Below, piece after piece: positions 1-11,410 of a stretch of DNA of 64,000 bases; the stretch's first letter is position 1; each line of letters opens with the position of its first letter. A program made the translations under genes and the position numbers. Source of the stretch: Ascarosepion bandense (lineage: Eukaryota > Mollusca > Cephalopoda > Sepiida > Sepiidae). Where the stretch lies: positions 764,001-828,000 of the forward strand of contig JBBBDQ010001293.1 in assembly GCA_037127315.1 (NCBI GenBank). The letters are read 5' to 3'. The notes below the pieces were generated by a model. The model did no database searches and was not told the DNA's origin. It saw only the letters and a program-made list of their open reading frames with translations.

Positions 1-649
1 TTTATGAGGAAAATTGTGGAAGAGACAAGGGTATCAGATTACTGTTTTAAATCCTACCGCTCTTTCGCTAAATATTTGACTCAGTGATTTAATGTGATAA
101 AGAGATAAGTTCAGGAGATAAAAGTTCAGGAGGTGCGTTTCTCGAATGACCCGGTCAAAGGCTGTGTTTTACTGTATCTTGACCACACATTAAGAATTTT
201 CCGGCGGAAGCTTTATTAAGATAAAAAAAAAAGATAACTGAAATTTCAGACTTACAGTCGCCAATGTTTATCACCGGTGGTCTACCGGATTTCCGGATTC
301 ATTTTAAATAAATAGAGTCAGTTAAGTGTGTCAGTCAGTTGTGTTCAGCCGGGCGCGCAGTTGAGTGAGTAGAATCTCCGTTCGTCTTGTTTCGGTCAGT
401 TCGGATTTGTTGATCTCCATTAATTAGAGTTAGAGCTGTGTGTCACATTCGCCTGCCCCAACCGAAAAGGCTAGCTCTAGTCTAAACGAAATAAAGCATC
501 CTTTCAACTCATCCAAGTTGTGGAATGGTGTTCCTTATAGTTCAATCTTGTACCCCCAGCTTGAGGCTCCGACATTTTCAACAAACTTCCGGCAAACATC
601 ACAGCGTGGAGAACGGCCGCCGGAGGAAATAGTTAGGACGGACCGTTGG
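1..649. other. Unassigned sequence
   Basis: I see no gene, RNA or recognisable mobile element here. The stretch from 300 to 650 is less AT-rich than its surroundings and contains short open frames without family resemblance. It abuts the reverse-strand LINE relic that begins at about 650. Confidence 0.4.
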
Positions 650-1960
650 GGTGTTACATAGAGAAAAAGGAAAAGAACAAGATACAGGTGTTTCAGAAAG
701 GGCTGGAGTTAAGTGGATAATGGGAATTGACATTGCATTTAAATTCCTGCAGGTTGTAGCCGTCAGTATATGGAAAGGTGTTCCACAGGCGGGAAGCTCA
801 AGAAAAGAAGCTGATGAAGTAGAATTGTCGGCTGCATTTGGTTTATCTAACTGTTGCAGGTCTGGTTGCCCGAGTAATTTCTTGTGGAAAATATTTATAG
901 AAGAGACAGAGGGAAGCCACATCCCGCCGATGAGAAAGTGGCTGGAGTCGAGCTGCCAGGTTGGGACCAATCACATTACAGATTTTCTCTTGGAGCCGGT
1001 TGGGAATAGTGAGACGAACAGCAGAAGCGCCTGACCAGTTATGACAATAGTAGCAACTTATTCGATATAATCTTTCCATTTCATGTCAGCGAAGGCACAA
1101 CGATTAATTCAATAGTAGGTAAGCATTAGCCATGGGAAAGTTAAAAAGTGTTGTCTCAGATTATTAACCGAGAGCAGTTTAGCATTAGAATTATTAAAAT
1201 GAACGAGCCTCTCCTTTCATTGTTAGCAATAGAATATTAGTCATTTTTTAGACTAGCTTCTAATTTAACTTTATCAAACCGATTTTACTTACTTTTAAGA
1301 CAGGAGTCAAGAACTAGGTTATCGGCATAGATACCGAGTTGAGAACTGATACCATCAGGGAAGTAGTTTATCGAAAGTAGGGACAACATAGGTCCAAGGA
1401 CAGAGCCTTTGTGATTGGCTATATTAATGCAAAATGGATCTAGCAGAGTGCCCGTTCAATATAAAATTCATTTCATGCTTAGATAAGAAAGACTAAATCA
1501 ATTCAAAAAAATTCGTTCAGAAATACGATACTCTTTCAATTTGGAAAAAAACTGAATACCAAATGCGTTCGATATATCTAAAGCAGCAAATCTAAACTTT
1601 GACAGATTCTGTTAACAATAATTATTTAGTTAAATCAGCAGTTGTCTATAGAAGCAAAATTCATATAGCTTAGCAGAAAGAAAACCTTACGAGATGAGAG
1701 GCTTTACGAATTCAGTGTTGATTAGTGCCTCTAGTACTTTACCAAAAGAATAGGCAGATAGTTAAAAGTATCAGACAGTTCGCCTGTGTTCTTAAAGACT
1801 GAAACAGCAGGAGATGATTTCCAACAGGCGGGAAAGCAAGCATTTATTGCAGACTTTAGAGAGAACAGCAGCTAGTCAGGAGTACATTTTGAAGGAGTAT
1901 TGAAAGGAGATCATCAAGTTCACATTATTTGAGAGGATTCAGTTTAGAGCTACTACAGTT
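650..1960 (-). pseudogene. Jockey/CR1-like LINE relic, RT core to C-terminus
   Basis: Reading right to left, broken frames give reverse transcriptase landmarks: a palm motif like ALDISNAF (about 1,590-1,560), then a GSVLGP-type motif and a YADN remnant of the YADD catalytic box (about 1,420-1,325). Between 1,080 and 840 follows the C-terminal signature LQ(E/R)..CNVIGP.LAARLQPLSHRRDVASLC, and then an SFLELPACGTPF-type remnant of the LINE C-terminus. Frameshifts and stops are frequent, so it cannot make protein. This C-terminal signature recurs in at least ten places in the window and defines its dominant LINE family. The clade label (Jockey/CR1 group) rests on motif style and is an inference. 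Confidence 0.75.
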
Positions 1961-2185
1961 TTTTTATTTTCTTTATTGAGAAGTCGTATTATAGAAAAGC
2001 TGTGACTACAACAGGAATCGATCCTGAATGCTCTTATTTTTTTATCAACAATAATGTTTATATAACCAAAACGTGGTTTTATGAATAACCTATTTAGGAA
2101 TATTTTATTAATTTTACTGTTTAAGAAAATTAAAAAACATTGATAGTTACTCAAATACATGTAACAACTAAAATGTATTTTATAG

Positions 2186-2186
<1 letters not shown>

Positions 2187-2254
<68 letters not shown>
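2187..2254. repeat. (TA)n followed by (TAGA)n microsatellite
   Basis: Uninterrupted TA dinucleotides run into TAGA tetranucleotides. The adjacent 2,255-2,900 is AT-rich and holds nothing I recognise. Confidence 0.95.
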
Positions 2255-2904
2255 TGGTAATATTTTTTTATAATTTTATAATCAAAATATATTTTACTGC
2301 AATACAAGAGTCACTGTGTTTCGATACTATCTTATTAGCAACTCGTCGGTGAGTGAAATATTTTTTATATATGTGTTTTCTGTTTTTATTATAAAATTAT
2401 AATAAAAATTTACCATATACAAATCTCCACTAAGTATCGAGCATTCTTAATAAAGTAAATTGCTACAAAACAGTAAACTGCCAACCCATTAGTTGCTATT
2501 GTTTCTAAGATATATATATATAATGATGTCTTAATGTCCGAGAAAGAAACATGTGACACATTTCTACATGACATATTTCTGAAATATAGACTTTCAAATT
2601 TACATATCAGTCGGTCATAGAGCTGATTAAATATGACTGTCTTATTAAATGCAATACGTTCTTTTTTATGAATATTATCATCATGTTAGTTAATAGTTAA
2701 TACATGGCGTAAATGTCTTTGCCTAATTCGTTCAAACTGGTATCTTCATTGGAATTTTATGCTTGTAAGATTTTTACTGCTAAAGAAAACCAACTGTCCT
2801 TTTCACTTGTCTTTTAATAATAAGTAATAACTTTAGTAATAACTATTTAAATATAATCATGTGTAACAGATACAAGGGATATATATTTTTTTGTTTTTGT
2901 AACA

Positions 2905-3474
2905 TACAACATGTGTTAGCACGTGCAATACCCTGTCTTCATCAGCCGCCGACCAGGGGTGATGTCACGGTTTCGGTGGCTATGGCGGGACCGACACCCC
3001 TGGCGCCACTAACAGCGTTTGCCACTAGGCAGGGTATGAAGATAAACTTGTTGATTGTTCCTCTTGTATATTCACATAAAGGCGTAAATAAAACGATCGT
3101 TCCTCTTTGCAGTTTGTATCGCCAATGAAATTTCCTGAACGCGTTTGCCGTTATTAACGCTCTCATGAAGGAAGAAGAAAAAAACCGTTGTAGATGATCA
3201 CACAAATATCTCATTTGCGCATATTAGGTCGTGATGATGCACAAATTTTGTTTGCTTGTTTTGATCTCGACCAAATCCAACTTGACGCGTTTTGTACCGT
3301 TGTTCGAATGCGGTGTGAAGCGCTTTTTAAAACACGGCCAGTGATGCCTATTTTAGAAAGGAAAAAAATAAGTGAATGTCCCAGAAACCTGCGACACCCA
3401 ACCTCAATAGGCATCACGTTACGCCTCCAACCATTGTCCACACATTCGGCACGCAGTGACTCGTATCGGTTTTT

Positions 3475-3475
<1 letters not shown>
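2905..3475 (-). pseudogene. LINE C-terminal domain fragment with GC-richer 3' region
   Basis: On the reverse strand 3,475-3,211 translates with no internal stop into a segment containing VDNGWRRNVMPIEVGCRRF (residues about 28-46 of the open frame) and ending near SSWIWSRSK. This matches a C-terminal block I recall downstream of reverse transcriptase in many invertebrate and fish non-LTR elements (pattern: GW....PVEVGCRGF...SL, then ASRWLW). The 3,040-2,905 part is GC-rich with inverted segments (AATACCCTGTCTTCATCAG near 2,929; CAGGGTATGAAGA near 3,030) and is probably the 3' UTR. The RT itself is absent. Family assignment is from memory of the motif only. Confidence 0.5.

Positions 3476-3477
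<2 letters not shown>

Positions 3478-3520
<43 letters not shown>
3478..3520. repeat. (TA)n microsatellite
   Basis: Perfect TA dinucleotide run at the 5' edge of the LINE fragment to its left. The following 3,520-4,020 shows no recognisable feature. Confidence 0.95.
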
Positions 3521-3522
<2 letters not shown>

Positions 3523-4029
3523 CATATTTCAGCAATCAATTTGATAATACTACTAGGACTAAGGGGACTACAGGGAGAGGAATAGAATTAGAAGATTCAG
3601 TGAGGAGAACAATTCCAACAGCTCTACCGTTTCTCCGCGTCTACTGCCCATGTGTTAATGGCCATCACTGAATTTGTCTATCAAGTTTTGATAAGAATGG
3701 CGAAGCTCAGTCTGTGGCCTTAAAAAGACTTCAACGGGGTTTGGCATTCTACCATTCTTCGTTAGCTAAAGGGCTACAGGGTCTCTGGACGAATATTTGG
3801 CTTAACCCAGTTGTTCTTAAGCCAGAATCTAAGTTGAATTTTTGGTTGTGGTTTAAAAGTACTTTCTGATCCAGTTTGACATTACTATCTCCGAATTGAA
3901 GATGGCATTTTGGGGTTTTCTTTTTGCTGGAGATTATGCAATCGGTTTTCTAGAAGTTTCTGTCTTGCCGTTTCTCCTCATTTTTTATTGCGTCCCAGGA
4001 GGTTCTCTATTTTCCGAGGTGCCAACTAT

Positions 4030-4675
4030 AGGTCAGGCATACTAAAATCAAACAGGTTCAGAAATTTAAAAACCTTGGAAATGTTCTGACAGAAGATGGA
4101 AAGTGCAAGAATGAGATCCGAAGACGCATTAGCATGGACAAGGCTTAAAGGCTAAGCGGAGTGTTGAGAGACAGAAAGATTTCGTTGTAAACAAACAAAA
4201 AAGTACTGAACTGTTATGTGATATCTGTTCTCTTATACAGCAGCAAATGCTGAACAATCTTCTCAGAGATAAAGGCGAGACTCGAAGGAACAGAAAGGTG
4301 GTTTGACAGAAAGATGCTAAAGATACATTCAACATTTGAGCAAGGAAGAAGTTTTGAAGAAGATGAAAACGAAAAAGAAACATATTTGGCATCAGGAAGA
4401 GACAGCTGAACATTTTTGGAAAACTAATGAAGAAGGAGAGCTTAGAGAATACCCACAGAGCGGATAACCACAGGAGGCATACAGGAAAAAAGAAATAGAG
4501 GAAAGCAACTCGAGACAAACTTGATGGACTTGAGCAATTTGATGGTGGTGTGGGTTTTGGGAAGAGATATTAAGAGAAAAATTGTTAAGAACGGCACAAG
4601 TTCTGTGAAAGTGGAAGTCAATGATCGCTTGCGTCCTGAAAGGACGAACCACGTAAAGAAGACTTTCTAATTTAA
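4030..4675 (+). pseudogene. RTE-like LINE 3' end
   Basis: Broken forward frames read KFKNLGNVLTEDGKCKNEIR (near 4,053-4,112), then a segment like RDRKISL, NKKVLNCYVISVLL and SEIKARLEGTERWF. This is the connection/thumb region of the LINE family whose other copies here are at 13.9, 15.7-16.5 and 17.7-18.4 kb; those carry WYADDTVLIAD and LGHGMRKEGLENL. It ends with a short hairpin, GTCC-TGAAA-GGAC (4,632-4,644), found at the 3' end of all four copies. Many stops: dead. RTE clade is inferred from the YLG..LTEDG..EIRRRI pattern. Confidence 0.7.
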
Positions 4676-5320
4676 TATCAGTTGCCACTGATTTTTGTTT
4701 TGCTTTGGTTTTTAATTGACATAAGACATGATTATTTGTTGATTATACTGCTATTTTCCTGCTATACTAATTCTTATTCGTTCCGACCTAACCAATGTTT
4801 TATTAACTGATTCATAATTTGAATTAACAGTAGATAAGAGTAACTCTTGTTCAATCAACATCCATACAATGCTACCACATCGAATATCATCAGTGGGGTA
4901 TCGTATTGCGTTGCTCGCGATTATTTCAAGAGAATTAAGAAATCTCGTCAGAATCCATCTTCAACATTTATAAATCTACAATTACACCGAGCATTTAATA
5001 TTGTTGCTGGATGTGGTTTGGATGATCCTGCCGCATATTTTGAGATACTTTCACAAAATTCTAGGATGGATCTGTAATTTAATCTATCCTGACGAGGCAT
5101 CTGGGTTTGAGTCACATTATTACCGTCATGTCGTGTCTTCTTTCTTCAAATATTTCATGGTAATCTGGGAATATTTTCCTTAGTTCTTAAACTGGATGAA
5201 TTCAAGCGTGTTTTGGAATTGACAATTAGTTGTAACCATTTTAATGTTGAATAAGTTAGATCAAAACGTCATTTCAATGTCTAAAAGAATATTTTTCGCT
5301 CATGTAATTTTTGGGACACA
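4676..5320. other. Unassigned AT-rich sequence
   Basis: A 76-codon open frame at 4,847-5,077 has no resemblance to a family I know and no supporting signals. I see no other feature. Confidence 0.4.
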
Positions 5321-6028
5321 TTTCCTATTACATGTTTCCCTGTCTGCTACGATCTTCAAAATTTGAAATACAACAATAATCCCTATATTCTGTCTTCTTG
5401 AACTCGGTTCATTTATTATGCATTTCCTCACTTCCCCTCACTAAAACCTTCAAATTCTGCGTCGTCATTCGACATCTTCTATCTTCCTGGTAACTGTATG
5501 TTTATTATCTCTTCATCACTTCGCCTCACATACGTTTTATCGTTCTGCAAAATCAATAAACATCTTATGTCTTCCTGTAGTGTTCATTTATTAATCTTTC
5601 CCAACTTCTCCACACTATATTCTTAACGTTCTGAAACATTAACCGCCATATTTTGTCTGGATAAACACTGATCCCTTATTATCTATTCCTCATTTCTTCT
5701 CACTAAAGTCTTCTCGTTCTACAAGGTCAATCGCCATTTTCTATCTTCCTGAATCTCGTCTTTCCTCACATATCACGAACGGCTGTACATTTTGTAATGT
5801 CAATCGACATCTTCTATCTTCCTGATCGCTGTTCTTTTATTGCTATTTCATCACTTCTTACAAAAGTCGTCTTGTTCAAATGTCAATCGCTATGTTTTTT
5901 CTGAATTCTGATCATTTATTGTCAATTTACTACATTAAAATGTTCTAATTCTGCAACGTAAATCGCCATTAACTCTTCTCTTAAACACTGTTAAGTTATC
6001 CTTTCCTCACTTTTAATGTCTGCTACAT

Positions 6029-6294
6029 GTGCGTCGTGGTGCAGTGGATATCAACTCTGAACGACAAATTGGAGTTGAATTCCTTGCATTCACTTACGCA
6101 CGAATAGCCTTAGGAAAGGTATTAATCCGTCTCTTCCCTCTAGTTAAATAATAAGACAGATTGGGTTCTATAGCCTTGGCTAGTAACTAGTCTACCGGAG
6201 AAAGCAATGGGAATCTTCTACCCAGTCAGTCATGTCTCTTTCGAGACATTATCGCCCCAAGCGTGTATCACGTATGACACTTAACTGACTGACT
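6029..6294 (+). mobile_element. tRNA-derived SINE, near full length
   Basis: The head GTGCGTCGTGGTGCAGTGG carries an A-box-like sequence and TGGAGTTGAATTCC a B-box-like one, as in a tRNA-type RNA polymerase III promoter. The body continues through GGAAAGGTATTAATCCGTC and ends with CAAGCGTGTATCACGTATG..CTTAACTGACTGAC. Other copies lie at 17.4, 19.3, 20.3, 22.5, 23.25, 48.0 and 49.25 kb. Layout and sequence resemble octopod tRNA-derived SINEs, which is part of the case for a cephalopod source. It is inserted inside the satellite. Confidence 0.85.
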
Positions 6295-6934
6295 TCTGAA
6301 ACAACAATCACCGTATTCTGCTTTCCTGAAACCTGTTCCTATATTATAGTTTTCTCACTAAAGGTTTCTCATATTTTAAAGCAAATTGCCATATTCTCTC
6401 TCCTGAACACTATACATTTAATATCCTTTTTTCTCTTCTTCTCGTCAAAATCTTCACGTTCTATAATGTCAATCGCCATCTTCTTTTTCCCTGAACGCTG
6501 TTTTTTTTATTAACATTTCCTCACTTCTTTTCCTTACAGTTATCTTCAGTTTTCCTGAACCCTGTACCGATATTATCTTTCCTTTCATCTCCTCTAAAAA
6601 ATTTAAACGATTTTCAAAGTCAAATCTTGTATATTCCAGACATCTGTATTTTTTATTATATTTTCTACACATCTTCTCACTAAAATATTCTGCAACGTCA
6701 ACCGTCATCTTATATCTTCCTGAAACCAGTTCATTGATTAATATTTCATCTTATCTTCACAAAAGTATTTAGTTTCGCAGCACCAATATCAGTCTCTTGT
6801 CTTCTTTAAATCTGTGATTTTATTATGCTTACCTCTCATCTTCTGTCTTCCTGACCAAAGTTAATTATTATCCTTTTACATATATGTTATTAATTTCACC
6901 TCAATCTGCAACCTCAATCGCAATCTTCTGTCTT

Positions 6935-7535
6935 CATTCCGACACGGCCTCCAAAAATGCACATAAAGAGCCCATTGACCAAACATATAAGATCCCATAC
7001 ACAGATTTAAAAGTAAAAATACAATCATATATCCAAAATAAATGGCAGATCCACTGGAACAACTGCAATCCAAATAAATTACTAACAATAAAACCCACTC
7101 AAGGTGAATGGATACAGGGTTAAAGGGAATCACGAAGGGAAGAAGTTATCCTTTCTCGACTCAATATAGTACATATTAAAATAACTCATCTAGAAGGAAA
7201 GGAACCACCATGGTGCACAGCTTGTCATGCTCCATACACTTCATGATGGACTGCGCTGAATCTTCATCTATACGAAAAAAAGTATTACAAGAATAAATAA
7301 AAACAATAAAAGAACTATTTGTACACACTAATATAGATCATGTAATAGCATAAGTAAAGAAAATAGGACGATACAATAATATTTAATTAAAATAAACATG
7401 CATACAATCTAATGTGTACAACCACTCTAATGTATGCAACAACTTCAAAACAAATGTAATCCCAAAATACAAAATCTGTCCCTTAAATGGCCATAAAACT
7501 TAATGGGTCGTTAGACTCAAACCAAACCATTTTTG
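6935..7535 (+). pseudogene. I-clade LINE C-terminal fragment
   Basis: Forward reading gives IPYTDLKVKIQSYIQNKWQ, W..CNPNKLLTIKPTQGEW, then after one stop R.EEVILSRLNIVHIKITHL, followed by PPWCTACHAPYT. This order (IP..DLK, WQ..W, KL..I.P, R.E.VLTRLRIGHT..TH, and a CxxC zinc-knuckle-like end) is the C-terminal tail of I-superfamily LINEs. The 3' part to about 7,535 is untranslated. It is truncated at the 5' end and inserted into the satellite. Confidence 0.65.
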
Positions 7536-7749
7536 GCATTTCCTTACTTCTCCCTACAAAGGTTTTCTATATCTGAAACGTCAATCGCCATCTTCTGTCT
7601 TTCGGAACCCTGTTCGTTTATTATGCTTTGCTCCACTTCTCCTCACTAAAACCTTCTAATTCCGCAATATCAATCGCCATCTTCCATAGCTTCCTCAGAC
7701 CTTTTCCTCGCTTCTCCTCACTAAAGACCTCTCCTTCTTCAATGTCAAT

Positions 7750-7861
7750 TTTTTTTATCGTATCACTCCGATCAAGGCGGTAACGCCACTGATTTGCAGG
7801 GGGCTACATAACAGTAAAAAAGACTAGGTAGAAGAAAGTAAAGAGGAAAACGAACCAGTTG
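7750..7861 (-). mobile_element. LINE 3' tail fragment
   Basis: Reverse complement of the shared Jockey/CR1-like 3' terminus: AAGGCGGTAACGCCACTGAT followed by GCAGGGGGCTACATAA, preceded by a T-run that is the poly(A) tail on the reverse strand. Only the last ~100 bp are present. Confidence 0.75.
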
Positions 7862-8164
7862 CCAATTTTTCTCTTTCTGAAACCTGTTCCGTTATTGTCC
7901 TTTCCTAGCTTCTCTTCACTAAAGTCTTCTCGTTCTGCAACATCAGTCGCCGTCTTTTGTCTTTCTGGAAATTGTTCTTTATTAACTCTGTTCCATTGTT
8001 ATACTTTCCTCATTTCTCAGTCATATGCTCATGTTCACCTCGTTCTTCAACGTTCTCATATTCTGTCATTCTTAAATCTATTTCTTTATTACCATTTCCT
8101 CCATTTTCTCACTATTGTCTTCTCGTTCCCTAACTTGAATCGCCATATTATGCCTTCCTGAAAT

Positions 8165-8985
8165 CTTAGGTTTAACTATCGCCCGGTTCACACTCCACCC
8201 ACGTCTATTGAACAGGTGAAGAGGCTCATCCCTTGTTTCCTGTTTAGGATGCAGTTTCCGGTTTTCTCTTTTCCAATCTTCTCAGTTTTTTTTTCAATTG
8301 GAGTAGATAGACTAAACTATCGCCCGGTTCACACTCCACCCACGTCTATTGAACAGGTGAAGAGGCTCATCCCTTGTTCTGTTTTAGTATAATTCTTAGA
8401 GGCATCAAGCACTTAATTTTGCATTCGTAGTGCTGATCTTTTTTTCTGCTTTCATTTCATGGTTTTTTTCTCAGTTTTCTTTGGGGTTTTTAGATTTAGT
8501 GTTTGTAGGATTGTGCTTGGAAGTTTTATCAATAGCTTGGTTTGTTTTGGCTAATCATGCAAATGTGTGGATTTTGATATGTAGATGAGATTCAGTTTAG
8601 TTCAGCATTTGAAAACTAGGTTGAATAGAAATAAATGCTGCAATTGAAAGAAAATAGAAAGACAATACTTAAGAAACATAATAATGTAAATTAAAAAAAA
8701 AAGAAGCAAATACAACTAGCTACAATTATTTGAAAATTACAACATAAAGCAATAACACCAGAAGCCTCTTGAAACACATGCACAGGCATTTGTTATCTAA
8801 CTATACTAATAGTTAGACTAAACTATCGCCCGGTTCCCAGCCACCCACGTCTATTGAACAGGTGAAGAGGCTCATCCTTTGTTTCCTGTTTAGGATGCGG
8901 TTTCCGGTTTTCTCTTTTCCAATCTTTTGACTCCTATGTAGCCCCCTGCACATCAGTGGCGTTACCACCTTGCTCGGGGTGATAT
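8165..8985 (+). mobile_element. 161-bp VNTR/LINE-tail element, split
   Basis: Two units of the 161-bp family lie at 8,165-8,393 and another at 8,815-8,930. Each carries ATCGCCCGGTTCACACTCCA-like and GAACAGGTGAAGAGGCTCAT blocks. The last unit runs into CTATGTAGCCCCCTGCACAT and GCTCGGGGTGATATGATTAA, the shared LINE 3' end, and then an A-run. Sequence from 8,394 to 8,812 is unrelated, AT-rich, and looks like an insertion or replacement. The largest array of this family is at 36.3-38.2 kb. Confidence 0.75.
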
Positions 8986-9104
8986 GATTAAAAAAAAAAC
9001 ATCACTTCTCCTCTCTTATGTATTCTCGATCTGTGACGACAATCGAGATCTTTTGTCTTCCAGACGCAAGTTTATTCTTATCCTTCTCTCACTTCTCCAC
9101 ACTA

Positions 9105-9800
9105 AAGTTTTTTATCGTTTCACCCCATGCAAGGCGGTAACGCCACTGATGCGCAGGGTGATACATAAGAGTAAAAGATTATATAAGAGGAGAGTAAAGA
9201 GAAAGACGAACCAGTTACAGGGGTGTCAGAGAAAGGAGGAATAGAAGGATGGGAATACAGATATGAAGACAGTTGCAAAGGTAGAGAGAAAGAAAAAGAT
9301 ATACATCTTGAAACAGAAAAAAAAAACTAGAGTCAGGTGGTTAAGAGATAGGTATTGACATTGCATTTAAATTCCCAGAGGTTATAGCCGTCAGGAAATC
9401 AAGAATATGGAAAAGAGTTCCACAGGAGGGAAGTGCGAGAAAAGAAGCTGATGGAGCAGAATTGTCGTCTGCATTTGGTTGATCTAACAGTGAATGGGAG
9501 GGACCCAGTTGCCAGTCTGATTCCACGAGTAAACTCTTGTGGCAGGGGCACCAAAGACTTAAGTTCATCGGAGCAGAAGCCATGAAAATATCTATAGAAC
9601 AGACAGAGTGAAGCCACGTCCCGTCGGTGAGAAAGCGGCTGGAGTCGAGCCGCCAAGTCGGTACCTATCACATTACTTATTCTCTTTTGAAGCCTCTCAA
9701 GAACACTGAGATGAACAGCATGGGCGTCTGAAACCTATATGATAGCAGCATTTCATGCACGGACAGATGGTTGATTTGTATATATGCAGGGTGGATTCAG
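9105..9800 (-). pseudogene. Jockey/CR1-like LINE C-terminus and 3' UTR
   Basis: Reverse-strand frames contain GTDLAARLQPLSHRRDVASL (9,668-9,609), then CLFYRYFHGFCSDELKSLVP and SISFFSRTSLLWNSFPYS (9,452-9,399): the C-terminal block of the window's main LINE. The 3' UTR continues to about 9,110 and ends in the shared GCAAGGCGGTAACGCCACTG tail. 5' truncated, frameshifted, and inserted in satellite DNA. Confidence 0.8.
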
Positions 9801-10526
9801 GCGGAAAAAACAGTGACCCAATCTGCCACATCAATCACTATTTTTTGTCTTCCTTCAACCTGTTCCTTTTTTTTAATCTTTTCCTTATTTCACCTCTGTA
9901 AAATCTTCTGGTTCTTCAACTTCACACGCCATATTCTGGCTTCCTGAACGTTGTTTTTATTATCTTTTCCTAACTTCTACTCACTAATCTCTTACATTTT
10001 CAGCAAATTTAAAGACCTTTTTTTTTCTGAACATTGTTCCTTTATTATCTTCGAGTCTCTAATATCTTTTCTTACTGCAATATCAATCTCCACTTTTGTC
10101 TTTTTTAATAGCGTTCTTTTAATATCTTTTTACTTGTCTTCGCTCAAGTCTTCATCAATGTTCATTTTCCTGATCACTTTTCTTGTATTATATTTTCTTG
10201 ACCTCGCTTCACTTATATTTTCTCATTCTGCAACTTTAATCATCATCTTCTTTCTTCCTGGACCCTGTTCCTCCATTATCATTTCCTCTCTTCCCCTCAA
10301 AATTATCTTTCACTCCCTACAAACACCTGCGTTGCATTATCGGATTACTTGTGAAATGATTACAATAACTCTGCAAATAATGGACATGTCTTTACTACTG
10401 CGCTTGATAAACGAACAACATCTTCAATAATTAGAAACAATGTAAAACTTAAAGTATGTTACCGATATTGAGCAATTGGCCAAGACCATACATAACTAAT
10501 AATAAAACCTTCAAAACATATTTTAA

Positions 10527-10574
10527 CCCTCTAGGGCCATTCGTATCATATTTGATACGAATAACCCTAGAGGG
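10527..10574. mobile_element. 48-bp palindromic mini-MITE
   Basis: Only the two inverted termini remain, fused head to head around GTATCATATTTGATAC. Flanked by TTAA at 10,523-10,526 and 10,575-10,578. Two mismatches between arms (CGAATAACCC on the right). Confidence 0.85.
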
Positions 10575-10660
10575 TTAAGTAGTAATTAGTGGGGGATCTG
10601 TTTATTACTTCATAACAATATAGAACTGATCCCCCACTTTATGACCAGTAGAAGCCTTAA

Positions 10661-10708
10661 CCCTCTAGGGCCATTCGTATCATATTTGATACGAATGGCC
10701 CTAGAGGG
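10661..10708. mobile_element. 48-bp palindromic mini-MITE, perfect arms
   Basis: 22-bp perfect inverted arms with a 4-nt TATT loop, flanked by TTAA (10,657-10,660 and 10,709-10,712). Same construction as the copy at 10,527 but without arm mismatches. Confidence 0.88.
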
Positions 10709-10794
10709 TTAAGTAGTAATTAGTGGGGGATCTGTTTATTACTTCATAACAATATAGAACTGATCCCCCACTTTATGACAAGTAGAAGCCTTAA

Positions 10795-11016
10795 CCCTCT
10801 AGGGCCATTCGTATCATATTTGATACAGTATGAAAACAAGCCTTGAAAGAAATATTTTCCTGAAAATTTTTTTAAGAGAAATATTTTATAAATTTCAAAT
10901 GAAAGCAGTACTGACTGCTCAGTCAATGAATACCAAATGTTTCCTTATAGGGAAATACCAAATGTTTCCTTATAGGGAAATACTGTATCAAATATGATAC
11001 GAATGGCCCTAGAGGG
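10795..11016. mobile_element. piggyBac-like MITE, array copy 1
   Basis: 222 bp with 37-bp perfect terminal inverted repeats starting CCCTCTAGGGCCATTCG and containing the self-complementary GTATCATATTTGATAC. The interior has a 25-bp tandem duplication (ACCAAATGTTTCCTTATAGG...). Bounded by TTAA at 10,791-10,794 and 11,017-11,020. Non-autonomous; its 60-codon frames are not genes. Confidence 0.9.
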
Positions 11017-11102
11017 TTAAGTAGTGATTAGTGGGGGATCTGTTTATTACTTTATAACAATATAGAACTGATCCCCCACTTTATGACAAGTAGAAGCCTT
11101 AA

Positions 11103-11324
11103 CCCTCTAGGGCCATTCGTATCATATTTGATACAGTATGAAAACAAGCCTTGAAAGAAATATTTTCCTGAAAAATTTTTTAATAAAAATATTTTATAAA
11201 TTTCAAATGAAAGCAGTACTGACTGCTCAGTCAATGAATACCAAATGTTTCCTTATAGGGAAATACCAAATGTTTCCTCATAGGGAAATACTGTATCAAA
11301 TATGATACGAATGGCCCTAGAGGG
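11103..11324. mobile_element. piggyBac-like MITE, array copy 2
   Basis: Same 222-bp structure and orientation as copy 1, TTAA on both sides; few substitutions. Confidence 0.9.
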
Positions 11325-11410
11325 TTAAGTAGTAATTAGTGGGGGATCTGTTTATTACTTCATAACAATATAGAACTGATCCCCAACTTCATGACAAGTA
11401 GAAGCCTTAA

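Larger units (their letters stand above)
5320..10345 (+). repeat. Degenerate 75-90 bp satellite, five kb, interrupted
   Basis: A diverged unit recurs: GTCAATCGCCATCTTCT, then CTTCCTGAA, a TTTATTAT stretch, TTCCTCACTTCTCCTCACTAAA and CTTCTCGTTCTGCAA. Counting from the CAATCGCCAT word, repeats begin near 5,463, 5,548, 5,640, 5,727, 5,800, 5,882 and 5,957, giving spacings of 75-92 bp. Satellite blocks are about 5,320-6,028, 6,295-6,930, 7,535-7,750, 7,862-8,165, 8,985-9,105 and 9,815-10,345. The gaps are later insertions annotated separately. High divergence between units indicates an old array that is no longer homogenised. Confidence 0.75.

Noticed and set aside
4629..4655. Hammerhead ribozyme from CCTGAAAGGACGAACC
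   Set aside because: There is no CUGANGA core; the GTCC/GGAC hairpin is the shared 3' end of the RTE-like LINE copies.
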